Positions 39,239-51,500 are shown, counted from the first letter of the stretch. The stretch is 63,468 bases of DNA from Acephala macrosclerotiorum (GCA_014904845.1 MU119500.1:1-63468); one strand, 5' to 3'. The notes: a model not told the origin generated them from the sequence alone. Numbers and translations: made by a program.

Positions 39239-40321
39239 ATGTCCGTCCCCCCGTCCTTCAAAGCCGCCATGGTTTATGAACCAAGAGCTCAGCACACCGC
39301 TTCCTCCCGCTCGCTGGCCCCCTTGGAGTCCGGCGAAGTAGCCATAAAAATCACAGCCACAGCCATCAACCCCGTCGACTGGAAAATGCGCGACTACAAC
39401 GCATTCATCAGCTCATACCCCGCAGTCCTGGGCTCAGATGCAGCCGGGAGCATCGTCGCCATAGGACCAAACGTCCCAAACTTCACTGTTGGCGATCGAG
39501 TATTCTTCCAAGGCATAATCGGGAAATACGACTCGTCCACTTTCCAACAGTATTGCAAGATGCCCGCTGTCCTGGTCTCTAAGACACCAAGCAACATTAG
39601 TGACGAACAGGCCGCGGGGATTGGACTTGCGACGATGGCAGTTGTCACTGCGTTTTATGACAAGGAAGGCCGTGGGTTGTTGGCTCCGTGGGAGAAGGGA
39701 GGTGAGCAAGTTGGGAAAGGGAAAGCTGTGGTGGTTATCGGTGGCGCTTCGTCGGTGGGCCAGTATGCTATCCAGCTTGCGAGATTATCGGGCTTCGAGA
39801 GGATCATCACCAATGCGAGTACCGCAAATCACAAGTTCCTCAAGGAACTCGGCGCACATGTCGTCTTGGACCGAGCTCAGTCGAGTGCAGAGAATTTCAG
39901 GGCGGCAGTTGGTGAATTGCCCCTGGATTTCGTATTTGACTCGATCTCAGCGAAATCAACACAAATTTTAGGTGTCCAGATCCTCCAGGCCACGAAGACT
40001 GCAAACAGTCATCTCATAACAGTATACGTCGTTCATCCCGATGCTATCGATCCCGATGCTGTTGCGCTTAGCCAGTCAGTAAACCCAAAGGTAGATATCA
40101 AGCAGATCTTAGGTATTGGTAGCTCTCCAGCTCTGCGTTACCTAAGTGAACCCATGGCTAGGAACCTGGGAGGTGAGGATGGCTATATTGCCAAAGGTCT
40201 TTTCATACCGAATCGTCCGCGTGTGGTTCAGGGTGGGCTAAATGCAGTGGAAGAAGCGCTTGCTTTGAACAAAAAGGGTGTTTCGGGTGAGAAAGTTATA
40301 ATACGTCCTTTCGATTCTTGA
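39239..40321 (+). CDS. ToxD/enoyl-reductase-type medium-chain dehydrogenase/reductase
   Basis: An intronless frame of 360 residues, the usual length for the family. Residues about 31-115 form the GroES-like domain (INPVDWKMRDY, then LGSDAAGSIVAIG and FTVGDRVF). Residues about 160-300 form the Rossmann domain with the nucleotide-binding loop GGASSVGQYAIQLARLSG at 168-185. The C-terminus GEKVIIRPFDS is typical. The usual catalytic-zinc Cys/His set is not apparent, as in the zinc-independent fungal trans-enoyl reductases, so NADPH-dependent reduction of a C=C bond is likely. The ATG at 39,239 has A at -3; the next Met is residue 11. Such genes often sit in metabolite clusters, but no synthase is present in this window, so the substrate is unknown. 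Confidence 0.9.
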   Translation: MSVPPSFKAAMVYEPRAQHTASSRSLAPLESGEVAIKITATAINPVDWKMRDYNAFISSYPAVLGSDAAGSIVAIGPNVPNFTVGDRVFFQGIIGKYDSSTFQQYCKMPAVLVSKTPSNISDEQAAGIGLATMAVVTAFYDKEGRGLLAPWEKGGEQVGKGKAVVVIGGASSVGQYAIQLARLSGFERIITNASTANHKFLKELGAHVVLDRAQSSAENFRAAVGELPLDFVFDSISAKSTQILGVQILQATKTANSHLITVYVVHPDAIDPDAVALSQSVNPKVDIKQILGIGSSPALRYLSEPMARNLGGEDGYIAKGLFIPNRPRVVQGGLNAVEEALALNKKGVSGEKVIIRPFDS

Positions 40322-40551
40322 AAAATGAAAAACACTTGGTCTACTGCTCTCTAAAATGCCATTGCTAGGCTTGAGCCGGTGTTCACGCCGATGAAATCGT
40401 TGCTAGTATTAGATTCGTAATCTATGCTATGTGGTGCAATATTTACCTTTCCGAGTATATGTGGTTCAGCTACTTAGTGGACTGTGCCCTCGTGCGGCCT
40501 CAATAATCCTTCTCGGATTAGTCTTCGTATCAGCGGTGGTGTTGGGTAATC
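40322..40551. other. Convergent intergenic region
   Basis: 230 bp between the reductase stop and the end of the minus-strand transporter remnant. It should hold both 3' ends. No other feature is seen. Confidence 0.6.
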
Positions 40552-41800
40552 TTACGTGTAAATGAGATTTCCCAGTACGGCAAAGGCCACAATTGCCAAA
40601 GAAGCCTTCGCAACAAAGGTCTCTCGTAACCATTTTCTCTCGCCGAAGGCCTTGAAGACCGCGTGAGTAGAGTCTTCTTCGTAGACTCGTTCTTGGTGTG
40701 AGGATCTTTCTGTACTAACAGGTGGCCGAGGTGAGACGCTGGAGTTGTTGCGTGTTGTAGTGGAGCTTCTTCTTCGCCATCCCAGGTCTGTGAGAATGGT
40801 AGCATGTAGAGCCACAGGAACAGGTGAGACGGGCCTTTGTTTGGAAGGGGATTATGAGAATCTGGGGTGCTAAGCTTGCCCACACAATTGCCCATCCAGG
40901 GAGGGTTAGCATTTGCTTCGATCACTCCAGCATCACACCTACTGTTTGAACAAAGGTCGCCTTGCACGAGGTTGTACCTAATCACGATCGCAAAAACCGG
41001 AACAGATGTGACAAGAACCGAAATTGGGAATACGATATTGACAATGATGACCAATATTTTGTTCTGATCAGTAGCACTCAGCGTGGCGAGTATATCGGAT
41101 GATGAATTGATTTGAAAGCTCGCAGCGCCGGTCAGCCCAATTATGATGTACAGCGCCACACAAATTACTATAAAGAAGATGATCGATTTATGTACTGACA
41201 TACGGTGAGAGATAGCTCATTGATGAACGACGGAGTCGTTGTGATCTGTCTCTGTTAGTAACAGACTGGATGTCTCCTGATAATGGTGACCTACGAAGGC
41301 AAAATTGCTGAGCACGGAGCCGAAGAGTGCACTTTGATTATTACCTACGGCCAGAATTTTCAGATCCAAGCCATGGCCGACGAAGAAAAACATCCAGGCA
41401 ATCATGACAAAGGACAATGCAGCGACCGAGGCGAGCTGAAACTTGATGTTCTAGGTTAGACTAATCACTGAAAGTATTAATACCATAGCTGCGGCTATCT
41501 GATCGTGTGTCAGTTGAGAAAGTCCAGGGGGAGCGGCGACATTGAAAACGCCGATACAAGGGCACGGCGTGAGACAAGTCTACTAGTAAATTGGCACTTG
41601 TAACAGGATTTGCAGCCGACTCATAATATATCCAAGGAAGAATAGCAAGTATAAATCGAAGGGCGAGCTAGATGGACTAATCTCAGACACTTGGACAAAT
41701 ATTAGCATCGCAGGGCGAGAAGATTTGTTTCTGCGTACTGAGGACCCAACCTTCGGTGAAGCCAAGAGTGCATGTCCCGTGGAACAGTCGAATCAGTAGG
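40552..41800 (-). pseudogene. Amino-acid transporter (AAAP family) pseudogene, 5'-truncated and frameshifted
   Basis: Minus-strand pieces follow the order of fungal AAAP/neutral amino-acid permeases: HGTCTLGF (about 41,767-41,781), LSQLTHDQIAAAM, SVAALSFVMIAWMFFFVGHG, ITTTPSFINEL, HKSIIFFIVICVALYIIIG, VLVTSVPVFAIVIRYNLVQG, WAIVWASLAPQILIIPFQT, and a last helix AIVAFAVLGNLIYT with its stop at 40,552-40,554. Two introns are still perfect (41,483-41,436 and 41,294-41,246). Damage: an extra TC near 41,206-41,211 breaks the frame between INEL and HKSII. The intron starting at 40,942 (branch GCTAAC at 40,910-40,905) meets TG instead of AG at the expected acceptor near 40,898. The frame also shifts near 40,800-40,835. 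The N-terminal third is missing, and AT-rich DNA begins at about 41,900. Family assignment is by recalled motifs. Confidence 0.78.
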
Positions 41801-41878
41801 GAACCTATCGTCAACGAGTCGCTTAATCAGTACAATAAAGCTTATGTATTAAACTTTCAGGTGGTTTTAGTACTGAGT

Positions 41879-41903
41879 AAGTATTACAATAAATATAATA
41901 CTT
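41879..41903. other. Hairpin at the right edge of the island
   Basis: AAGTATTA (41,879-41,886) and TAATACTT (41,896-41,903) form a perfect 8-bp stem with a 9-base loop, flanked by TAGTACTGAGT and CTGTACTTAGT. It lies exactly where GC-balanced sequence gives way to AT-rich sequence and may mark an insertion or rearrangement joint. Confidence 0.45.
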
Positions 41904-42074
41904 CTGTACTTAGTTAAATTTTATTATTTTAATTAATTAATCAAATTATTAAAATTATTAAATATATTATTTAAATTAATAAATTATAAATTCGAAAAAT
42001 ATTTATTAAAATCGTTGTATTATTTTATTTTAAAATATTAATTTTATTCGTTATAACGATTTTAATAATTTTAA

Positions 42075-42185
42075 TTAATATATAAATTAATAATTAAAAT
42101 TAAAAAAAAATAATTAAATTAATAATTTAATTATTTTAAATTCGAATTATAATTTTTTTTATATTATATTTTAAAAAATAAAGTT
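42075..42185 (-). repeat. Fragment of the A-family element interior
   Basis: The segment with AATTAAATTAATAATTTAAT aligns with the A-element interior near its 3' LTR (about 4,185-4,310 in A1; 53,390-53,500 in A3) in the same relative orientation. Similarity to the left, from about 41,990, is weaker. No LTR adjoins, so it is a solo fragment. Confidence 0.55.
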
Positions 42186-42382
42186 TTAATTATAAATAAT
42201 AATAATAATAAAAAATAAATATTAAATTTTTTTTTTAAATTAAATTTTTTTAATTTATATATGTAATTTATATTATTATATTCGATTTCAAATAATATTT
42301 AAAAAAAGAAATTTAATTTAATTTAATTTTTATTATAAAATCGACGAAATTTTTATAATAAATAATTTTATTTAAAATATTA

Positions 42383-42383
<1 letters not shown>

Positions 42384-42458
<75 letters not shown>
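42384..42458. repeat. (AAT)n microsatellite, about 25 units
   Basis: An uninterrupted run of AAT/ATA triplets of about 75 bp, the longest simple repeat in the window. Confidence 0.95.
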
Positions 42459-42460
<2 letters not shown>

Positions 42461-43499
42461 TTTATTTAAAACGATTTATTAAAATTAAAAATATAATTAA
42501 TTTTTTAAAAAAATTAATTATAATATATTAATAAATTTAATTAAAATATTTAAATATAATAATTTATTAAAAATTTCATAATTATAAAATTTTAAATTAA
42601 TATATAATTAATTTAATTAAAAATATTTTATTTTTTATATATTTTAATATTTATTTATTATAATAAACTTTTTATATTTATTTATTAATTTTATTTTTTT
42701 TTATTTTTTTTTATATAATTTATATTTTTAAATTTTTAAAATTATTTTATTAAATTTTATAAAATTAATAAATATTTTAATAATATTTTTTAATTTTATA
42801 TTTTATTAAAATTTTAAAAAATTTATAATTAATATAATATAATTAATTTTAAAATTTTTTATAAATTTAAATAATTATAAAAAGTTTTTTAAAATTTTAA
42901 TAACAAATAAAAAAAAAATATATAAAAACGAATATTGTAAAAATTATAAAAATTAAAAAAAATTAAATAAATTTTTTTTTTTAATTTTTAAACTTTATAA
43001 ATTATTTATAAATTATTATAAATTATTAAATAATAAAAATTTAATTTTAATTTTATATAATTTTTTTGAATAATTTTTTTAAATTTATATTATTTTGATT
43101 TTTTTTAATTATTTTTAATTATTTTTAAATTTTTTATTTTTTATTTTTTTTAAAAAATTATAATAATAATATAAAAAAATAAAAAAAACGTAAATTAAAC
43201 GTATTTAAATAAAATAATAAATAAATATTAATTTATAATTAAAATTTTTTATAAAAGTTTTAAATAAATTATTTATTTTATTATTTTAAATTTTTAAAAA
43301 CGAATATATATTAAATAAATATTTTAATTAAAATTAATTAAAATAAAAAAACGATTAAATATTTTTTATTATTTATTAATTAAAATTAAAAAAATATTAA
43401 AAAATTATAATTTAATTTGTTTTATTTATTATTAATTAAATATATTAATAATTTTTTTTAAATAAAAACTCGTTTTAATAAAAATTAAATATATATTAA
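42459..43499. other. AT-rich DNA, no assignable feature
   Basis: RIP-type sequence with very few C or G. I see no pol residue, LTR or open frame. Confidence 0.55.
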
Positions 43500-44460
43500 A
43501 TTTAATATTAAAATTATTAAAATTTATATTTATATAAATATAATATTAAATTAAATTAAAATTAATATTATTTATATTAAAATTAAAATTATATTTTTTA
43601 ATTTTTTTATATTTATTAAATTTATAATTTATAATTATTTAATAAATTATTTAATTTAATTATTTATTTTATTTTTAATTTATTATTAATAATAAATATT
43701 ATAATAAAATTATATATATTTTTTTTAAAATTTTTTTATAAATAATTAATTTTAAAAATAATATTAATTACGTATTTTTTAATATATAAAATTTTTTTAT
43801 TTATTATAAATTATTTTAAAAAAATTTAATTTATTAATTAAAACGAATTAATTTATAATAAATATTTTTTTTCATATTAATAAAACGATTTTAAAATTTT
43901 TTTTTTTAATAAATTTTATTAAAAATTATATATATACGATTTATATATTTTTTATTTTATTATTATTAAAAAAAGATTTTAAATTATTAAAAATTAAAAA
44001 TTAAAAATTATATATTTAATTATTTAAAATAATTAATATTAAAAAAAATATAAAAAAAATTTATAATAATTATTTATAATAATTAATTTTATTTTTAATA
44101 AAAATTAAAATATAAAAATAAAAATTTTAATATAAAAAAAAAATTATTAAAAAATAATATAATTTTATTATTTTATATTTTAATTTTAAAAAATAATATA
44201 AAAAAAATTAAAATAAAAATTTTTAATTAAAAAAAATTAATTAAAAATTTATTTTATTAAAACGAATAAATAAATAAAATTTTAAATAAAAATTAAAATA
44301 AAAAATTAAAATAAAAAATAATATAAATAAATTTTTTTTTAAAATAAAATTTATTTTAATTATATTATTAATTTTTTTTAAAAATATATATTTATATTAA
44401 AATTAAAAATTTATTTAATTAAATATTTAAAAAATTAATTAAAAATTAAAAATTTAAAAT
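43500..44460 (+). mobile_element. Fragment of a C-family copia relic (C3)
   Basis: About 43,500-43,690 aligns with 27,870-28,050 of C1 (TTAAAATTAAAATTATATTT and a following TTTTTAATTTATTATTAATA block). The remainder up to the R2 repeat is AT-rich without a clear match. Orientation follows C1. Confidence 0.45.
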
Positions 44461-44470
44461 AATAATTTTA

Positions 44471-45222
44471 TTATAATTTAATATTTTAATACGCGTTTAA
44501 TAAATTTATTTGAAATTTTTATAATAAATTAAATAAATATTATAAATTATAAATTTTAAATTAATAATAATTTAATCGATTATTAATATTATTAATTATT
44601 TTAATTTAATATTAATAGCGCCAATTTAATATTAATAATATTAATTTAAAATTTAAAATTTATAATATTTATTTAATTTATTATAAAAATTTCAAATAAA
44701 TTTATTAAACGCGTATTAAAATATTAAATTATAAAATTAAAAACTGCGAGTATTTTAATATTCTTCGCTAAAAAACTAGCGATCGTACTTTATTCGATTA
44801 ATTATTAAAAATATCGAAATATTAAACAAGAATAAAAATTGAAAATATTAATATTACTTGAAATCTGATCGTAAAATCGATCGATTCAAGCAAAGTTTAC
44901 GCGCGTAAAAATGCTAATTAAACATGCGAGTAATTACGTTGCGCTGCGCTACGCTGCTCGATATTAAAAGCTTAGATTAAGGCACTTAAAGGCTAAGCGG
45001 CTCAATTGATTAAAGTGTGGCTACATAGGTACCTGTCTACTACGTAAGGGCCGCGCGCAGTCGTCTGCAGTCGCCGAGAGTCGAGAGTTTTGATATTCTT
45101 ATTGGCCTAGATCCACTTGCCAATCGATTATCATTGGACGCCAAAGATTTAAACATACAATTACTGCGTAGCGCGCGCCACTGGCAAGCCGCTGGCACTA
45201 TTGGCAGCCAATTAGCATATAA
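44471..45222 (+). repeat. R2 dispersed repeat, copy d, least mutated and GC-rich at its right end
   Basis: The plus-oriented R2 body runs from about 44,615 to 45,222. At 44,471-44,565 an inverted piece of the R2 left part precedes it, making a local palindrome. From about 44,930 the sequence is GC-balanced (GGCCGCGCGCAGTCGTCTGC; CTGGCAAGCCGCTGGCACTA), so this copy is closest to the pre-RIP sequence. It carries about 21 bp (around GGTACCTGTCTACTACG, near 45,029) absent from copies a, c and e. CCAAT...ATTGG and several TGGC/GCCA motifs near the right end are weakly palindromic. No protein coding is seen. Confidence 0.68.
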
Positions 45223-45740
45223 ATTTTTTTTTTAATATAATTAATAATAAAAAAAATAATATTAAAAATTATTAATTTTATAAAATTTTTTTTTTAAAAA
45301 TTTTATAAAATATTTAAAAAAACGAAATAAATTTTTTTTATTATTAATTAAAAAAAAATATTATTATTATTTTTGAATTATTTTTTTAATTTATTTAAAT
45401 TAATTAATTTAAATAAAAAATATTAAAAATTAAATATAAAATTAAATTTTTTTTTTTAATAAATAATATAATTTTTTTTTAAAATAATTATTTATTATTA
45501 TAATAAAAATTTAAATTAAATATAAAAATAATAATTCGTAAAATAATATATTTTAAATTTTTAAAATTTTTAATTTTATTTATATAATTATAATTTTTTT
45601 TTAAAGATTTTATTTATATTAAATTATTAAAATTTTTTATATTTTTAAATTAAAAAAATATTTAAAAAAAAATATAATATAAAATATTAATTATTTTATT
45701 TTATTAAAAGAAAAAAAAAATTAAAAAAATTCAATTTTTT
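45223..45740. other. AT-rich spacer between two R2 copies
   Basis: About 520 bp of RIP-type sequence. It is long enough to be a small insertion or an unrelated relic. No feature is recognised. Confidence 0.5.
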
Positions 45741-46320
45741 TTTTATTAATCGTTTTATTAAAAAATATATATATTAATAATATTATTAATAATATTAATT
45801 TAAAATTTATTAAACGCGTATTAAAATATTAAATTATAAAATTAAAATTTATTAAATTTTAATATTTTTTATTAAAATTTATATATAAATTAATAATTAT
45901 ATTTTATTCGATTAATAAAATTTTATTATTTTATAAATTATATAAATAAATAAAAATAAAAAATAAAAATATTAATATTATTTAAAATTTAATTATAAAA
46001 TCGATCGATTTAAATAAAATTTACGCGCGTAAAAACGCCGATTTAATATGCGAATAATTACTCGATATTAAAAATTTAAATTAAAATACTTAAAAATTAA
46101 ACGATTTAATTAATTAAATATAATTATATAAAAATTATATATAATCGTTTATAATTATTAAATGTTAAAAATTTTAATATTTTTATAAATTAATATTTAT
46201 TTATTAATTAATTATTAATTAATAATCGATTTTTTTAATTAAACGTTAAAATTTTAAATATATAATTATTACGTAATACGTATTATTAATAAATCGCTAA
46301 TATTATTAATAATTAATTAA
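45741..46320 (+). repeat. R2 dispersed repeat, copy e
   Basis: Starts TTTTATTAATCGTTTTATTA and ends AAATCGCTAATATTATTAAT. It is strongly AT-rich but keeps the CpG-containing landmarks ATCGATCG and TTTACGCGCGTAAAAACG seen in all copies. It is the same orientation as copy d, about 520 bp away. Confidence 0.68.
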
Positions 46321-46599
46321 TATATAAAAAAATTTTTAATAAAATTTTTAAATATAAAAACGAAAAAAAAATTTAAATAAAAGTTTTTTTTTATTATTAA
46401 ATAATTTTAATTTAAAATTATTTAATATAAATATTAATATAATATAAAAAAATAATTTTAAAAAAATATAATTTATTAATTTTTTAATATAGTTTTAAAA
46501 TATTTTTTATATTTTAAATTATTTAAATTAATTTTAAAAAAATATAATTTATTAATTTAATTAATTTAATTAATTTTTTTTTTAAAAAAACGAAAAAAT

Positions 46600-48561
46600 T
46601 AATTTAAATAATTTATAATATAAAAAATATTTTAAAAATATATTAAAAAATAAATAAAATATTTATTATTATAAATTGTTTTAATATTAAAAAAATTAAT
46701 AATTTTTATAATTTTATTAAAATTTTTATAAATAATAATATTATTTTAAAAAATAATTAATTTTATAATTTAATTTATTCGAATTATTATAATAATTTTA
46801 AATAATTTAAAAATTAATATTTTTTATATAAATTATAATATTAAATTAATATTTTTTAAAAGTTTATTAATTTATTTTTAAATATATTTAAAATTTAAAT
46901 TATAATTATATTAAAATAAAATAATTATTATTAATTTTATTTATAATTTTAAAAATATAAATTAAATATTTTAATATTATTATTAAATTATTATATTAAT
47001 TAATTAAAAAAAAAGTTTTTTAAATAAAAAAAAATCGTTATAATAATTTTATAAAATAAATTTATAACGATTTTAATATTTTATAAAATTAATTATAATT
47101 TTATTATATTAAATATTAATATTAATTAATAAAAATATAAAAAAATATTTAATTAATATAATAATAAAAAATACAAATATTATTAAATAAAATTATAATA
47201 CGATAAAAAAAATTATTAAATTTTTTTTAAAAAACTTTTATAAATTACGATTTTAATTATATAATATTTATTTTATTTTTAAAATAAATATTAATATATT
47301 TATTATTTAATTAAATTAAATAATAATAATTTTTTTTTAACGTTTTAATTATTCGTTAATTCGTTTAAATATAATTATTCGTATTAATAAATTTAATTAT
47401 TTTAAATATAATTAAATTAATTAATAAATTATTATTATATTTATTAAATTAATTTAAATTAAAATAATTAATTTGACGTTTAAAACGTTTAAAAAACTTA
47501 AAATCGTTTAAAACGTTTAAAGCGTTTAATTTAAATTAATTAAAATATTAATTTTTTAAATAAAAAATATTAAAATTTTTAATTATATACGTATATTTTT
47601 AATATTATAACTAATTATTAAATATTTTATTTATTTTATTTTATTTTATTTTATTCGATTATATACGTAAAATATTATACGTAAATTATTTTATTAAATT
47701 TAAACTTTTAAAAATAATACGATTTAAAATATTTTTAAATTAATAAATAAAAATTTTATAAAATAAAACGTATATTAAAAATTTTTAAAATTAAAAATAT
47801 TAAAATTTTAAGTTTAAAATACGATCGTATTAACTAGATTAAATTTAAAATTATATTAATTTATTTTTAATAAAAAATATTAAAATTTTTATTTTAAATC
47901 TTATAATAATATATTTTTATATACGTCTAATAAAATTAATTAAAAATTTTAAAATAAAATATTATAATATAAAAGATTTTATATATAAAATTTTAAATAT
48001 TTTAATTTTAATATATTTAAAACGTTTAAAGCGTTTAAAACTCGTTTAAAAAACTTAAAAAAATGAATTATTATTTAATTAATTTAATTAAACGATTTTA
48101 ATTTAATTGCTATTTAATAAGTTTAATAAATAGCGTTTTAAATTAGAATTAAACTTAATAAAAAATAATATATCGATTTAATTATTATCGAATTTTTAAT
48201 TAAATTAAAATTTATTATTACGATTTTAAAATTAAATATATAAAAAAAAATATTTATATTATTATAAATAAATTATTTAAAAATCGTAAAAAAAATATTA
48301 ATAAATTTATTATAATTAAATTTAATTATATTAAAATATTTTTAATTTTAATTAAAAAACGTAAAATTAATTAAAAAAATAAAAAAAAAATTATTTATAA
48401 TTAAAAATAAATACGTAAAATGAAAATATTTATTTAAATTATTAAATTAAATTTAAAAAAAATTTAAATTTAATATTAATTATATTTTTTTTATATATTA
48501 TATTATTTGTTTTTTTAAAATTAATAAATTATTAAATAATAATAATAATAATAATAATAAA
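46600..48561 (+). mobile_element. Ty3/gypsy relic, copy 2, interrupted by an insertion
   Basis: Collinear with about 180-1,810 of the window (for example AATAATATTATTTTAAAAA at about 46,730 and 585). It is more AT-rich than copy 1 and has an insertion at 47,382-48,219. It ends at an (AAT)n run, 48,536-48,561, which is longer than the matching run at 1,789-1,807. The left end between 46,321 and 46,600 is uncertain. It covers the RT/RNase H part only; the integrase region seen in copy 1 is missing. Confidence 0.6.
47382..48219. mobile_element. Approximately 0.84-kb insertion in gypsy copy 2, possible MITE-like unit
   Basis: Gypsy copy 1 is continuous across this point (about 1,441). The ends are roughly inverted: the left begins TATTAATAAATTTAATTATT and the reverse complement of the right begins TAATAATAAATTTTAATTT, with ATTATT next to both. 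Inside are two related CpG-rich blocks, about 47,474-47,530 and 48,018-48,060, built from CGTTTAAAACGTTTAAAG-type units. The termini are too AT-rich to be certain. Confidence 0.4.
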
Positions 48562-51500
48562 AATTTAAATAAAAAATAAATAATAAAAAAATTAATAATA
48601 AAAAATAAATAAATAAATAAATAAAAATAAATAAATAAAAATTAATATTAAAAAAAATATTAAAAAAAATTAATAATTAAAAATATTAATATTTTATTTA
48701 TAAAAAAGATTATTAATAATAAAACGAATATTTTAAAGATAATTAATAAAATAATATTTATTTTAATTAATAAAAATAATATTATTATAAAATTAAATAT
48801 AATAATTGAAAATAATATTTAAAATTTATATTATTTTTATTTTTTTAAACGAAATTTCTATTAAAATTAATTTAATTAAATTAAATATTAAAAAATAAAA
48901 TAAAATAATAAAATAAATAATATATATAATTATTTAAAAAAAAAATTTATTTATAATATACAAAATTTAAATAATAAAATTATTAAAAATATTAAATAAT
49001 TTTAATAAATAAATAAATAATATTTATTAAATCGTTTTTTTTTAATAAATTTAAATAATATAAAAAAATATATAATTATTTAATTTAAAATATTTTTATA
49101 ATTTCGAATTAAATTTTAATATTATAATAAATTTAATTTAATTTAAATAAATAAAAAACTTTAAAATAATTAATATAAAATAAATTTTTTTTTAAAAATT
49201 TTTATAATTTAAACGAAAAAAAATTTATAATAATATTAATATTAAAAATATTAATTATATATTTATGTTTTATAATTATAAATTATATATTTAAAATAAA
49301 ATTTTTTTAAATTTTTTTAAATATTTTAAATTAATAATAAAATTATTATTTTCAAAAAAAAATAATTAATTAATAATTAATATTAATAAAAAAATTTTAA
49401 AAAAAATTTAATTTAATTAATTAATAATAAATTAATTCGTAAAATAAATCGCGAAATAAATATTTTTAAATTAAAACGATTAAATAAAAAAAATTTTTTA
49501 TTAAAAAATATAAAACGTATATTTATTATTTTTTATATATAAAAAAAATAAAAAAAATTTATTTTAATATTTTTATATATTATATATAAAAATTTAATTA
49601 TATAAAAAAAAATTATAAAAAAATAATAAATAATAAATAAAAAAACAATAAAAATTAATAATAAAAATTAATAATAAAAATAAAAATTTTAAATAAAAAT
49701 TTTATATTAATTTAAAAAATTTCATATAATAATTATTAAAATAATATAAATAAAATTAATATTATAATTAAATTAATTTACGAATAATTAATTAAATAAT
49801 AAATTTTTTTTTAATTATAAAAATTATTCGATTTTTATAATTATTTAAAAATTTTAAAACGATTTTTTTAATAATATTTTTATTAATTTATTTGTAATTT
49901 ATTATAACGTATAAATATATTTTAAATTTTTTTTTTTAATAATTTTTTTACGAACGAAATAATATTAAATATTAATATATTTTAATTATTTTTATAAATA
50001 ATAATCGTATTAATATTTAAATTATTAAAATTAATTTATTTAAAAAAATTTAAAATTAATTTTTTTTTAATTATATTTAATTTTATAAAATAAAAATAAA
50101 ATCGTAAATTAACGTTTAATAAATTAATTAATAATTATCAATTTTACGTTAAATATATATTTTAATATTAATCGTTAAATATTTCGATTTTTAATTTAAT
50201 TAAAATTAATATAATTTTTAAATAAGTAAATCGATTTTTAAAAAATTAAATTTATATTAAATATATTTTAAATTTATTAAAAAAAATTTATTTTTATTTT
50301 TATATATATTTTAATTAAATGTAAAATAAATCGATTAATAATTAAAATAATATAAATAAAATCGAATCGCGTATTAAATATAATATATATATAAAAATCA
50401 ATAATAAATTAATATATTTATTAAAAAACATATATATATATTTAATAATTTTTTTTAATTCAAATTAAATAAATAAATAATTTTATTAAAATATTAATAA
50501 TAAAATAAATCGATATATTATTATTTTTAAATTTTTTTAAAAATAAATAATTTATAAAAAACGAAAAAAATAATATAAATTAAAATTAAATATATAAAAA
50601 TAAAAATTAAATTTTTTTTTAATAATATTAATATTTTTTTATAAATTATTAATAATAAAAAAATCGTTAATATAAATAATAATAATTATATTTTTTTAAT
50701 AAAAAATAAAAATATTAATATGAAAAATTTAAAATTTTATTTTAAAAAAAAATTAATAAAAATATTATATTATATATAAAAAAATTATTTAAAATTATAT
50801 AATTAAAAAAAAAATATTATAAAATATAAAATAAAATAAAATAAAAAAATTATATATATTAATAATAAATTTAATATAAAAAAATTATTAAATTAAAAAA
50901 ATATAAATAATTAAAAATAATAATAAAACGATTTAATTTAATATTAAAATTTAATTTATTTTTAATAAATAAAATAAATATAATTTTTTAAAAATAAAAA
51001 TATTATAAATATTTTTATTATTTTTCGAATTCGTTTTTTATATTAAATAATATATAATATTTATTTTTTAAATTTTTTTTTATTAAATTAAAAAAATTTA
51101 ATAAATTAATAAAATTAAAAATAAAAATTAAATAAATTGATTTTATTATTAATTTTATATTAATAAATATATAATTAAAATTTTTATAAAAATAAAAAAT
51201 TATTATAAAATAAAAAAATAATTTACTTTTAAATAATTAAAAATAAATAATAATAAAATATATAATTTTATATAATTAATAAATTAATTTTTCGTTATTA
51301 ATAATTGTTTTTATAATTTAAATCGAATAAAAATATTAAAATTAATAAATAAAATAAAATAATAAATTTCAATATAAATTTTAATATTGAAAAAAAAATT
51401 AATAATTTAATTAAATTTATAAAATAATTTATAAATTATTAAAATTTGTATTTATATTTATTTTTTAAAATAAATTTATTTTAATTTTTTTAATTTTTAT

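Noticed and set aside
38847..39341. Short open frames upstream of the reductase on both strands
   Set aside because: They overlap each other and the reductase start, have no intron support, and their residues do not look like a protein family.
39394..39971. Open frames of 84-123 codons within the reductase
   Set aside because: Alternative-frame shadows of the 360-codon gene.
34000..41800. Secondary-metabolite gene cluster
   Set aside because: Only one enoyl-reductase-type gene is present. There is no synthase, P450, transferase or cluster regulator of a known type, and the transporter is a broken amino-acid permease.
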